A stretch of DNA of 8,186 nt from Chitinophaga pinensis. GTDB lineage: Bacteria; Bacteroidota; Bacteroidia; Chitinophagales; Chitinophagaceae. The notes below the pieces were generated by a model. It saw only the letters and a list, made by a program, of their open reading frames with translations, was not told the DNA's origin and searched no databases. The number at the start of each line of letters is the position of its first letter. Position 1 is the stretch's first letter. The DNA lies in contig CAMCBE010000079.1 of assembly GCA_945872805.1 (NCBI GenBank), forward strand, positions 1 through 8,186, read 5' to 3'. This document shows, one piece after another, positions 1-8,003 of the stretch. The position numbers and the translations under genes are program-made.

Positions 1-2117
1 TTATTCTGTTTGATTAGCTCATTAACGAGAATTACAAAATTTTGATAATGAACATTATCATCTCCTGTACCATGCATGATCATCAAATTCCCTTCTAGTT
101 TTGACACATTCGTTACGGGTGACCCAACACTATATCCTTCTTTATTATCGTCTGGAAGTCCCATATACCTTTCTTGATAGATGTTATCGTACAACAATTG
201 ATTTGATATAAAGGATACTGCGATTGCCGTTTTAAATACTTTCGGATAACCGAATATGCATTGCAGAGACATTTGTCCGCCTCCGCTCCAACCCCAAATA
301 CCAATTCTCGATGCATCTACAAAGGAATAATTTTGAGCTATTTTTTTTGCGGCATTAGCTTCGTCATTAACAGACACGATTCCAATTTTTCTGTAAATGC
401 ATTTTCTCCATTCGCGTCCACGTGCAACGCGCGTGCCTCGTGTATCAACACTCATGATAACAAATCCTTGATTAGCTAAGTATTGATGCCACATATTATC
501 GCCTGTGCTCCAGTTGTCTTGTACCGTTGATCCAGCAGGTTCGCCATATACATGAATGATCACCGGATATTTTTTACTTGGGTCAAAGTTGATTGGTTTA
601 ATCATCCAGCCATCTAATACAACATCACCAATATCGATTTTAAAAAATTCTTTCGATTTTAATCCAAGGGCATCGATTTTGGCTTTCAGTTCACTATTGT
701 CTTCAAGTAATTTTATTTCCTTGTGTGTGGCTAGGTTGATAAGCGCTATTCTTCTTGGTGTAGTTGAATTTTCAAATGTATGTATCGCGTATTTTGAATC
801 GGCTGAAATTTGGTAGCCATGGTGGCCAATCATAGTTGAAGGAGAAACACGTTCGGCTTCGCCTGTTCCATCTATCCTGCTGCGGTAGAGATAACGATGG
901 ATATAACTTTCTGGCGATGCGATATAGTAAACAAATCCACTCACCGGATCAATGCAATCGATGTTGATGACATCAAAATTTCCTTTTGTGATTAATGAAG
1001 ATTCTTTGCCATCTCTTGATACTTTATACAAGTGAATCCATCCATCTTTTTCACTTGTCCAGGTAAAATATTTCTCTTGGTCTAACCACTTGATATTATC
1101 ATGTATATCAAGAAATGCCTCGTCTTTATCGGTTAGAATATTATTCAATGACATCGATATCACATTACCAACCCATACATGATTAGTATTTTGAAGGCGA
1201 TTGAGTTGTTGAATCATCACCTCATTTGAATTCGGAATGAATTCCATGCGTGCGATATAATTGTTGCGTGGATCTCCAGGTATAGCAAACCATTTTGTTT
1301 TACCGCCTGTAGCAGACACTACGCCTACTTTCACATCAGAATTTGTTGTTCCTACTTTTGGATAAGGAAGTGGAATCGGCTTTGAATAGATTGAATCTAC
1401 ATTATTGATCATGTAAAATGTGCCAACACCTTTAGTGTTCGATTGCCAATAGGCAATTGTTTTTCCATCAGGGCTCCACCTAAAACCATCTCTGCAATCT
1501 AATTCTTCTTCATATACCCAATCAAAGGTTCCATTGATGATATTGTCTCCACCATCTTTGGTAAGTTGTGTTATGGTCCCTGTTGCCAGGTCTTCTGTAT
1601 ATATATTTAGTTTGCTTACATAGGCCACATTTTTAGCGTCCGGTGAAAACTTAGCAAACATGAGGGTCGCTTCTTCAAGCGATTTACCTACTTGCTTTAA
1701 TGATTTGCTTTCTACATTCAATACCCAATAATCACCCTTAGTATGCAAGCGCCATACTTTTCTAGTATTGGTAAAAATCAATAATTTCTTGTTGTCTTCA
1801 GACCAAGTATAATCCGCTATATAAAGAGGCTTTGTTTTTCCTGCAGGAATTAGTTCTGTTGAACTGATCAATACAGTTCTGGCACCCGATTCAACATCAT
1901 ATACTACGATATCGTATCCACTTGTGTTGGAATTGTATTCAAAGGTTGAATAGCCTTTATTGTCTTTCATCCAACGCAGTTGTCCAACACCCTTCGATCC
2001 ATATTCATAGTTGGTGTAGATATCTTCTAGGGTGAGTTGTTTGTTTTGTGCAAAGAGCGGTTGTTGCAACAAGAACATAAACCCCAAAACAATAGCTATT
2101 GAAAATCCTCTTTTCAT
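1..2117 (-). CDS. Dipeptidyl peptidase IV-like S9B serine peptidase, 3' end cut by window edge
   Basis: Secreted or periplasmic prolyl dipeptidyl peptidase of the S9B/DPP IV family, expected to remove Xaa-Pro or Xaa-Ala dipeptides from peptide N-termini. The frame is open for 705 codons and runs off the left edge. Visible features are a signal peptide (residues 1-23, ending LFAQ), an N-terminal beta-propeller domain (about 95-455) with the DPP IV glutamate motif DWVYEEE (Glu203-205, which binds the substrate amino terminus), HVYGEP (Tyr524, oxyanion tyrosine), the nucleophile motif GWSGGG (Ser611) and HGTGDDN (catalytic Asp687). The catalytic His and roughly 40 final residues lie outside the window; this is a window effect, not a mutation. 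An in-frame ATG six codons upstream (2135-2133) follows an A-rich leader and is a real alternative start; I chose 2117 because MKRGF gives a compact signal peptide. It lies 47 bp (or 29 bp) after the GH78 stop, so cotranscription is likely. Family assignment is firm; substrate is inferred. Confidence 0.95.
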   Translation of the reverse strand, partial: MKRGFSIAIVLGFMFLLQQPLFAQNKQLTLEDIYTNYEYGSKGVGQLRWMKDNKGYSTFEYNSNTSGYDIVVYDVESGARTVLISSTELIPAGKTKPLYIADYTWSEDNKKLLIFTNTRKVWRLHTKGDYWVLNVESKSLKQVGKSLEEATLMFAKFSPDAKNVAYVSKLNIYTEDLATGTITQLTKDGGDNIINGTFDWVYEEELDCRDGFRWSPDGKTIAYWQSNTKGVGTFYMINNVDSIYSKPIPLPYPKVGTTNSDVKVGVVSATGGKTKWFAIPGDPRNNYIARMEFIPNSNEVMIQQLNRLQNTNHVWVGNVISMSLNNILTDKDEAFLDIHDNIKWLDQEKYFTWTSEKDGWIHLYKVSRDGKESSLITKGNFDVINIDCIDPVSGFVYYIASPESYIHRYLYRSRIDGTGEAERVSPSTMIGHHGYQISADSKYAIHTFENSTTPRRIALINLATHKEIKLLEDNSELKAKIDALGLKSKEFFKIDIGDVVLDGWMIKPINFDPSKKYPVIIHVYGEPAGSTVQDNWSTGDNMWHQYLANQGFVIMSVDTRGTRVARGREWRKCIYRKIGIVSVNDEANAAKKIAQNYSFVDASRIGIWGWSGGGQMSLQCIFGYPKVFKTAIAVSFISNQLLYDNIYQERYMGLPDDNKEGYSVGSPVTNVSKLEGNLMIMHGTGDDNVHYQNFVILVNELIKQN

Positions 2118-2164
2118 ACAGTTGATTTTAACCATAAATTTATTTCTTTATCTACTCAATTTGC

Positions 2165-4351
2165 TTATCTAATTACATCCATTTCGAAGATAGACCAGTT
2201 GTACTTCTCGTCGCTACCGAGTTGACTAATTTTTATATACCGACCTGATTTTTTGGGGAAGATGATGTTGGTTATCCCTAATGCTCCAGATCCTTCAGCT
2301 ATGGTATTGCTCCAATCTAACCCATCATCGGAAATTTCTACTCGATACGATTTTGGTGTATCCCAAAGTGCCCAGGTATTATCCAATACTATTTTATGAA
2401 AGGTTTCTTGCTTTTTCATATCAACCATGAACCACTGTCCGGGGTATTGTTTCTTCGACATATCCCTCCAACCGGTCCAATGATCACCATCAAGTGCATT
2501 TTCTGCAGGAACTGGAATAGGGATATTGTCACCACTAAATCGATATGAACTGTCTGGGACAGAGGCTGTTGCAGTCCAGCTCTTTTTTTCAAGCTTTATT
2601 TCTTTCTTCTCTTTTTCAGGCGTTGCTTTTGGTGAATTCATATTCAGGATTCCATGCCCCACTACATTCCATTCTCCTGCCCCTGCCAAAAACATGATGT
2701 ACTGCTCATCTTCTCCGGCAAATGTTATCCCATCTGTAGTTTTCTTCAATGAACCATTCCAAGCTAGCTTTCCGTTAATGTATATATTTTGTATGGTTGT
2801 AAATGATTTTTTTGGAATGCCAATCAGAGCTTCTGTATTCACTGGACAAATTACAGTGAGATGATATTGGTTGGCTGTTTTGTTGATGGACGCAGTGACA
2901 TTGCCTTTTATGGTAGGCACAACAACCTTGATTTGAGTTAGGAATGCTTCTTTGGGAAGCACTTGAAATTTTTCCCACCCTGGTTTGATGGGGGAAACGC
3001 CGGCAATGGTTTGTGATAAATTGATGACGGGAGGATTCCATCCATGATTAAGTGATGATCCTTCATCAAACGAATCAACCCATGAAGCCCACCATCTATC
3101 ATAGTGTTCCCATAGTGTAGTGAAGGTGGCAGGAATCATTGTGCGGTAACGAGTATACATGCGCAGCAAGGCATATTCTTCTTTTCCGATGCTGCATAGT
3201 GCTTCAAATACCCAACGATCGAAGAAAGAACTCGAGTATGTTTTTTTCGTGAGTACATTATTATAAATCGATTCCCATTTTTCTTTATCCGCTAACCCAG
3301 CATTGATCGCCATTGCATTGGCTCTGTCGTCTGGATCATTAACTTGGTCCGACATATAGAATCCATTTTTCCAAAAAAGGTTATTGAATGTCTGCTTTAT
3401 GCTGTCCATTTTTTGATTGATCTCTATGGTGTCAGCATCATGTCCACTTAACTGAGCTATTTTTTTCAATGTACCTAAGTCGATGTACATGAAACAGGTT
3501 TCAGTCACGGCAATGTCTTTGTTGTCTTTACCCCAATCATACCATTGATTTTTTTTACCGGGCTTATAGGTATTGAATAAAAAGTTTTTTGTTTGAGGGT
3601 ATATACTTTTAATGGATTCTATGTCTCCACTATGTAGATAGTAAAACCATAATCCATATTCTCCTAGAAATTCGAGTTGTTGTCCTGGATAAAAAGTGGA
3701 ATCAAGTGGTCTCAAAACAAGCTCTTTGCAAAGTCGATGTGATTTTTCATCGAACGCATAAAAACATTGATTTAATTCTGGCGTACCATCTCCCCAAAAT
3801 CCAACACGTTCACGGTCTGGACAATCATAAAACCAATCCCTCATGCATAGGTATGCTGTTCGAGCTCCTTTCTTCCACAGTATATTGTAGTCGTTGTCGT
3901 TGCATTCAAAGGACCCTCTAAATTCAGTATCAAAGCCCGTTTGGTGGTACTGTACTGATTTTACGGTTACGCCAGCCGGTATGGTATACATGGCACCTTC
4001 TCCACTAACCCAGTTTTTTGCTTCATAGCGTTGATGCCCTCCAGTTACTGCAAACGATTCTGTTGGCGTGAGGTAGCGCACAAGGGGATTGCTTGAATTG
4101 ATGTATATGCTATCTCCTGTATTTCCCTCCAATTCAATGATTGGTTGAAAATGACAGTTGTAGGGCATTTGGCAAACAAGGGTCCATGATTTATTTTCTA
4201 CACGGGGAAGATCCTTGGATGTATAGATGTATTCTTTTATTCCAAAGTCCTTTATGGTTGACGCCTTGATTAATCGTTCTTCTAATGTTTGCTCTTGAGA
4301 AAAACCAAATGTTGCTACAGTAAGCAAAATCAGTAATGGAATTAATTTCAT
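2165..4351 (-). CDS. Secreted GH78 alpha-L-rhamnosidase-like enzyme with C-terminal F5/8 type C (discoidin) module
   Basis: A 728-residue glycoside hydrolase expected to release terminal alpha-L-rhamnose from polysaccharide or glycoside substrates outside the cytoplasm. It has a signal peptide (1-19, ending GFSQ), then an all-beta N-terminal region (about 55-145), then the six-hairpin (alpha/alpha)6 barrel (about 150-450). The GH78 signature DCPDRERVGFWGD spans 176-188, keeping the family's acidic positions Asp176, Glu181 (general acid position) and Asp188. TTLWE (Glu415) and GSSLNHGW (431-438) match the region holding the second catalytic glutamate. A C-terminal beta domain follows (about 450-570), then a Lys/Glu-rich linker (about 576-590) and a discoidin/F5/8 type C module (about 591-728; NALDGDHWTGW, YRVEISDDGLDW, RYIKI), likely carbohydrate binding. 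The N-terminal part is shorter than in GH78 enzymes carrying extra beta domains, but the catalytic domain looks complete. It starts 21 bp after the GH95-like gene, suggesting one operon. Family is firm; exact substrate is not known. Confidence 0.94.
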   Translation of the reverse strand: MKLIPLLILLTVATFGFSQEQTLEERLIKASTIKDFGIKEYIYTSKDLPRVENKSWTLVCQMPYNCHFQPIIELEGNTGDSIYINSSNPLVRYLTPTESFAVTGGHQRYEAKNWVSGEGAMYTIPAGVTVKSVQYHQTGFDTEFRGSFECNDNDYNILWKKGARTAYLCMRDWFYDCPDRERVGFWGDGTPELNQCFYAFDEKSHRLCKELVLRPLDSTFYPGQQLEFLGEYGLWFYYLHSGDIESIKSIYPQTKNFLFNTYKPGKKNQWYDWGKDNKDIAVTETCFMYIDLGTLKKIAQLSGHDADTIEINQKMDSIKQTFNNLFWKNGFYMSDQVNDPDDRANAMAINAGLADKEKWESIYNNVLTKKTYSSSFFDRWVFEALCSIGKEEYALLRMYTRYRTMIPATFTTLWEHYDRWWASWVDSFDEGSSLNHGWNPPVINLSQTIAGVSPIKPGWEKFQVLPKEAFLTQIKVVVPTIKGNVTASINKTANQYHLTVICPVNTEALIGIPKKSFTTIQNIYINGKLAWNGSLKKTTDGITFAGEDEQYIMFLAGAGEWNVVGHGILNMNSPKATPEKEKKEIKLEKKSWTATASVPDSSYRFSGDNIPIPVPAENALDGDHWTGWRDMSKKQYPGQWFMVDMKKQETFHKIVLDNTWALWDTPKSYRVEISDDGLDWSNTIAEGSGALGITNIIFPKKSGRYIKISQLGSDEKYNWSIFEMDVIR

Positions 4352-4366
4352 GTATATTATTTAATT

Positions 4367-4381
4367 AATCAATCAATCAAT
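4367..4381. repeat. Short AATC/TTGA tetranucleotide repeat over the stop codon of the GH95-like gene
   Basis: Three full AATC units plus a partial fourth lie here. On the minus strand they read as ATTGATTGATTGATT and encode the last residues (Ile-Asp) and the TGA stop of the GH95-like gene. The tract runs into the AT-rich 21-bp spacer before the GH78 start. Gain or loss of one unit would change only the final residues or the spacer length, so any effect on the downstream gene would be through spacing. It may be chance in an AT-rich spacer. Confidence 0.6.
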
Positions 4382-4978
4382 GCTATATGTTTGTCCAGCT
4401 ATCGTATTGAATGATGCTGTTCCATTTGTATTATGTTTGAATTTGATTTGTTTGCCATTGCTTACGATACGCAAGTTCGGTTTCATTTCAATGGTGCATG
4501 GTTCTCCCGCTTTGTCAAGCCATCTTTTATAGTTACTTACTGAATCTTCTTTTTTGAAAAATAAATGGAGATTGCCTAAGCTCTGGTATTTTTGTTGCTC
4601 TACAGGATAGCCCATTAAATTTCTACCAAACAAATTATGTGCTTCTAAATACTGTCCTTCAAAAACTAATTTTTGGATCGTTGGTAAGGTTTTGTATCCA
4701 TCGTTAACAACGCTTGAATAAGGCCCGCCACTCCAGTAATTATCTTCGTTGAGTTGAATACGTTCTTCGTTGTACTTTCCAAACACCATGGCACCCAAGC
4801 GTCCATTGCCTGTGGAAATGGCTTCTTCCCATGTTGCTGCAGGTTCAGTATACCATAACAATGCCGCAGGGTTAAATTTTTTATTCTCAATGGCGTCAGC
4901 AACATTATTTTTTTGAGCATATGAGACAATGCTAGTACATAGCATTAGGATGAATAATTTGAATGACGCTTTCTTCAT
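4373..4978 (-). CDS. GH95 alpha-L-fucosidase-like remnant: N- and C-terminal ends joined, catalytic barrel missing
   Basis: An intact 201-codon frame with a signal peptide (1-21, ending SYAQ). Residues about 38-155 match the N-terminal beta domain of GH95 / glycosyl hydrolase 65 N-terminal-like proteins: LWYTEPAATWEEAISTGNGR, LGAMVFG, ERIQLNEDNYWSGGP, LVFEGQYLEA and SLGNLHLFF, ending at NYKRWLD. From about residue 156 the text becomes GEPCTIEMKPNLRIVSNGKQ and, at the end, AGQTYSID, which resembles the extreme C-terminus of the same family. GH95 proteins usually have about 750-850 residues with an (alpha/alpha)6 barrel that holds the catalytic Glu and Asn/Asp residues; all of that is absent. 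The simplest reading is an in-frame internal deletion with its junction near position 4513. The product cannot be an active fucosidase, though a secreted beta domain might still be made. It is the first gene of the probable minus-strand operon, and loss of its middle leaves the downstream GH78 gene in frame and close. Family by recognition is good; the deletion is inferred from family architecture, and an assembly collapse is possible. Confidence 0.85.
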   Translation of the reverse strand: MKKASFKLFILMLCTSIVSYAQKNNVADAIENKKFNPAALLWYTEPAATWEEAISTGNGRLGAMVFGKYNEERIQLNEDNYWSGGPYSSVVNDGYKTLPTIQKLVFEGQYLEAHNLFGRNLMGYPVEQQKYQSLGNLHLFFKKEDSVSNYKRWLDKAGEPCTIEMKPNLRIVSNGKQIKFKHNTNGTASFNTIAGQTYSID

Positions 4979-5141
4979 GATAACGATATTTTATAGCAGT
5001 TGAGGGTCCAAAAATTTAACTGCACTAATGACTATAAAAATAATGCAAACAAATCAGTTTGCTGTTCTTCATTTAGTATGTCATTCCTCAATATCATCTG
5101 AACAATATGTGGTACATTCAAGTAGTATAAAATTAATTACC
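4979..5141. promoter_or_regulatory. Divergent intergenic region between the glycosidase operon and the Asp-box gene
   Basis: This 163-bp AT-rich stretch separates two divergently transcribed genes and must hold the promoters for both unless transcription enters from outside. No Shine-Dalgarno sequence is seen before either start; instead both are preceded by A/T-rich leaders (AAAATTAATTACC before the plus-strand ATG), as is usual in Bacteroidota. I see no clear operator palindrome or riboswitch. Confidence 0.6.
5011..5039 (-). promoter_or_regulatory. Candidate Bacteroidota-type promoter for the minus-strand operon
   Basis: Read on the minus strand, TAAATTTT (5018-5011) matches seven of eight positions of the Bacteroidota -7 pattern TAnnTTTG. 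A TTTT (5039-5036) stands in for the -33 TTTG with a 17-bp spacer. This would put transcription start about 25-30 bases before the GH95-like ATG at 4978. In sequence this AT-rich such a match is weak evidence. Confidence 0.3.
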
Positions 5142-8003
5142 ATGAAACGTTTTCTTTACACCGTATGCTTACATGTTGTCTTACTACTTTGTTCTCATTC
5201 ATTGTTTGCTCAGGATGTCGATACACGATTTTTTGGTGGCATGTCGTGGAGAATGATCGGGCCGCATCGTGCTGGTAGAACGGTTGGTATGACTGGTGTT
5301 CCGAGCCAACCCAGTGTTTTTTATATAGGTGTAAATAATGGCGGTGTATGGAAGACTACCGATTATGGCCATACATGGAATCCCATTTTTGATAAAGAAA
5401 GCACCGGTTCAGTAGGTGATGTGGTGGTAGCGCCATCCAATCCAAATGTAATTTATGTTGGAAGTGGTGAAGGAATTCAACGTCCTGATCTTTCAGTTGG
5501 TAATGGCGTTTATAAATCGATTGATGCCGGGAAAAGCTGGACCAATATGGGTTTGCACGATGCACAGCAAATTGGAGGAATTTGTATTGATCCATCAAAT
5601 GAGAATAGAATTTTTGTTGCTGCATTAGGGCATCCTTACGGTCCGAATAAAGAGCGTGGAGTATATAGAAGTATAGACGGTGGAAAAACATTTGAGCAAG
5701 TATTGTATCTCAATGAAAATACGGGCGCGATTCAAGTAACGATTGATCAAAATCATCCGAATGTTGTGTATGCTGATCTATGGGCTGCACGGCAAGGACC
5801 ATGGGAAAATGGTGAATGGGATGGAGTAGAAAGTGGCTTGTTTAAATCGGAAGATGGCGGAACTACATGGAGAAGGTTAACAAAGGGTTTGCCTACTACA
5901 ACGGGCGATGGTTTGGGTAGAATTGGATTTACAATTGCGCCTAGCAATTCTAATCGATTGTATGCTACCGTTGATGCACAAAAAAATGGTGGAATTTATA
6001 GAAGTGATGACGCAGGTGAAAATTGGTACTTGTTAGCCAACGATGATCGGTTATGGAGCCGTGGTAGCGACTTTGCGGAAGTGAAAGTAGATCCTAAGAA
6101 TGCTGACATTGTTTATTCTGCGAATGTGGTGATGTGGAAATCGATTGATGGGGGTAAGCATTGGGATGGTATCAAGGGAGCTCCAGGCGGAGATGATTAC
6201 CATCGGATATGGATTAATCCGAACGATTCAAAAATCATTGCATTGGGGTTAGATCAAGGAGGAACCATATCGGTGAATGGTGGAGAAACATGGTCTTCAT
6301 GGTATAATCAACCTACTGCTCAGTTTTATCATGTGAGTACCGACAATGCATTCCCCTATACTGTTTATGGTGGTCAACAAGAAAGCGGATCCGTTGGCAT
6401 TGCTTCCCGATCGAATGATGGAAATATTTCATTTAGGGAGTGGCATTCTGTTGGTGTAGAAGAGTACGGTTATGTAGCAGCAGATCCACTCGACCCCAAT
6501 ATTATTTATGGTGGAAAGATTACAAAATATGATAAGCGAACAGGACAGATACAGAATATTGCACCAGACGCTGTTCGTAGCGGTAAAGTGAGATTTATTC
6601 GCACAGCTCCTGTATTGTTTTCTCCTATTGATCCAAAGACATTGTATTTCGCGGGAAGTATGATTTTTAAAACAACCACTGGTGGCCAGAGTTGGGAGAC
6701 TATTAGTCCGGATTTAACCCGTGAAACGTACGACATCCCTTCCAGTGTTGGAGTCTATACAAAAGAGGATATGAAAACCATGCCACGCAGAGGTGTGGTT
6801 TATGCCTTGTCTCCATCGCATAAAGACATCAATACCATTTGGGCTGGTACAGACGATGGACTAGTACATATAACTATGGATGGTGGAAAGCATTGGAAAA
6901 ATATTACGCCACCGGAATTGAGTTCATGGAGTAAAGTATCTCAAATTGATGCGAGTCATTTTGATAATGTTACGGCGTACATCGCGGTGAATCGCATTCG
7001 TTGCGATGATCAGGCTCCGTATATCTATAAAACAACCGATGCAGGAAAGACTTGGAAAAAAATTATTACTGGATTGCCGAATGAGCCCATCAATACCGTG
7101 CGTGAAGATGCCTTGAAAAAAGGATTGTTGTTTGCTGGCTCTGAAAATGCGGTATACGTTTCCTTTGATGCAGGTGAGCATTGGCAGTCGTTGCGCATGA
7201 ATATGCCTGCTACGTCTATTCGTGATTTGGTTATAAAAGATGATGATATTGTGGTGGGAACACATGGTAGAAGTTTTTGGATACTTGATAATATTAGTCC
7301 ATTGAGACAAGTTCAAGTAGCTACGGATGTACATGATGTCGTTTTCTTCAAACCACAAAAAGCAGTGCGTGTTCGTTGGAACATGAATAGCGATACGCCA
7401 TTGCCTCCCGAAGAACCAGCTGGACAAAACCCGCCTGATGGTGCTGTCATTGATATTGTATTGAAAGAAGATGCAAAGACACCTGTTGTGTTGGAAATAT
7501 TGGATCAAGCAGGAAAACGTGTTCGCCGATTTTCGAGTGAGGATACATTGTATACTATACCGCCAGTGAATATTCCATTGTATTGGATTCGTCCACAGCA
7601 GTTGTTATCATCAAAAGCAGGCGCACAGCGGTTTTTATGGGATATGCGTTATGCGCCATTGAATGAACCACCTGCCTATCCTATCTCTGCTGTGGTGCAT
7701 AACACTGCACCAGAATTCAATACACCATGGGTGATGCCGGGAATGTATAAAGTACGTTTGACCGTAAATGGACAGCAGTATGAGCAACCCCTTCAAGTAG
7801 TGATGGACCCAAGGGTAAAAACGTCGCTTAAAGATTTACAGCGTCAGCACAATCTTTCGATGATATGTTATGAAGGGAAAAAGAAAACAATGGGCAAACA
7901 AGCTGAATTATACGGTGCGTATAGTGTTTTACTTAGCATACTAACCCAAACCGATATGCCACCTACTACACAGATTGAAAGGGAGGTGGGGGAGCTGCGT
8001 TGA
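5142..8003 (+). CDS. Large secreted Asp-box (BNR/VPS10-sortilin-like) beta-propeller protein
   Basis: A 953-residue exported protein of the family annotated as BNR-repeat or 'glycosyl hydrolase' propellers, related in fold to sortilin/VPS10; its biochemical activity is not established. A signal peptide (1-24, ending LFAQ) is followed by the family opening WRMIGPHRAGRTVGMTGVP. I count eleven Asp-boxes (S/T-x-D-x-G-x-x-W/F and variants) starting near residues 72, 126, 177, 236, 288, 334, 377 (degenerate), 511 (degenerate), 578, 631 and 674, consistent with two propellers or one large one. VVGTHGRSFWILD (704-716) closes the propeller region; a beta domain follows (about 765-890, PGMYKVRLTVNG), then a short helical tail. 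The frame extends upstream to an ATG at 5028, but that would add 38 residues ahead of the signal peptide, so 5142 is the better start. The helical tail ends soon after PPTTQ, where relatives usually run on for some tens of residues; here the CGCT repeat array begins and supplies the stop. I see no type IX secretion C-terminal domain. Confidence 0.9.
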   Translation: MKRFLYTVCLHVVLLLCSHSLFAQDVDTRFFGGMSWRMIGPHRAGRTVGMTGVPSQPSVFYIGVNNGGVWKTTDYGHTWNPIFDKESTGSVGDVVVAPSNPNVIYVGSGEGIQRPDLSVGNGVYKSIDAGKSWTNMGLHDAQQIGGICIDPSNENRIFVAALGHPYGPNKERGVYRSIDGGKTFEQVLYLNENTGAIQVTIDQNHPNVVYADLWAARQGPWENGEWDGVESGLFKSEDGGTTWRRLTKGLPTTTGDGLGRIGFTIAPSNSNRLYATVDAQKNGGIYRSDDAGENWYLLANDDRLWSRGSDFAEVKVDPKNADIVYSANVVMWKSIDGGKHWDGIKGAPGGDDYHRIWINPNDSKIIALGLDQGGTISVNGGETWSSWYNQPTAQFYHVSTDNAFPYTVYGGQQESGSVGIASRSNDGNISFREWHSVGVEEYGYVAADPLDPNIIYGGKITKYDKRTGQIQNIAPDAVRSGKVRFIRTAPVLFSPIDPKTLYFAGSMIFKTTTGGQSWETISPDLTRETYDIPSSVGVYTKEDMKTMPRRGVVYALSPSHKDINTIWAGTDDGLVHITMDGGKHWKNITPPELSSWSKVSQIDASHFDNVTAYIAVNRIRCDDQAPYIYKTTDAGKTWKKIITGLPNEPINTVREDALKKGLLFAGSENAVYVSFDAGEHWQSLRMNMPATSIRDLVIKDDDIVVGTHGRSFWILDNISPLRQVQVATDVHDVVFFKPQKAVRVRWNMNSDTPLPPEEPAGQNPPDGAVIDIVLKEDAKTPVVLEILDQAGKRVRRFSSEDTLYTIPPVNIPLYWIRPQQLLSSKAGAQRFLWDMRYAPLNEPPAYPISAVVHNTAPEFNTPWVMPGMYKVRLTVNGQQYEQPLQVVMDPRVKTSLKDLQRQHNLSMICYEGKKKTMGKQAELYGAYSVLLSILTQTDMPPTTQIEREVGELR

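Noticed and set aside
261..816. Two plus-strand open frames (261-479 and 556-816) opposite the peptidase
   Set aside because: They lie antisense to a peptidase with conserved motifs in a continuous frame and have no recognisable family features.
1..2117. The DPP IV-like gene as a pseudogene because the catalytic His is absent
   Set aside because: The frame is open to the window edge and the His lies in the last part of the protein beyond it, so the absence is only a window effect.
2526..3041. Overlapping open frames on both strands within the GH78 gene
   Set aside because: They are shadows of a gene with intact catalytic motifs, and their translations show no recognisable domain.
5058..5084. 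TTTG (5058) followed by TATGTCAT (5077) as a plus-strand promoter for the Asp-box gene
   Set aside because: The -7 match is poor and the spacer is only 15 bp, short for the Bacteroidota pattern.
6924..7508. A 194-codon minus-strand frame inside the Asp-box gene
   Set aside because: It is antisense to well-conserved Asp-box sequence, its composition is unlike a real protein, and it lacks any recognisable motif.
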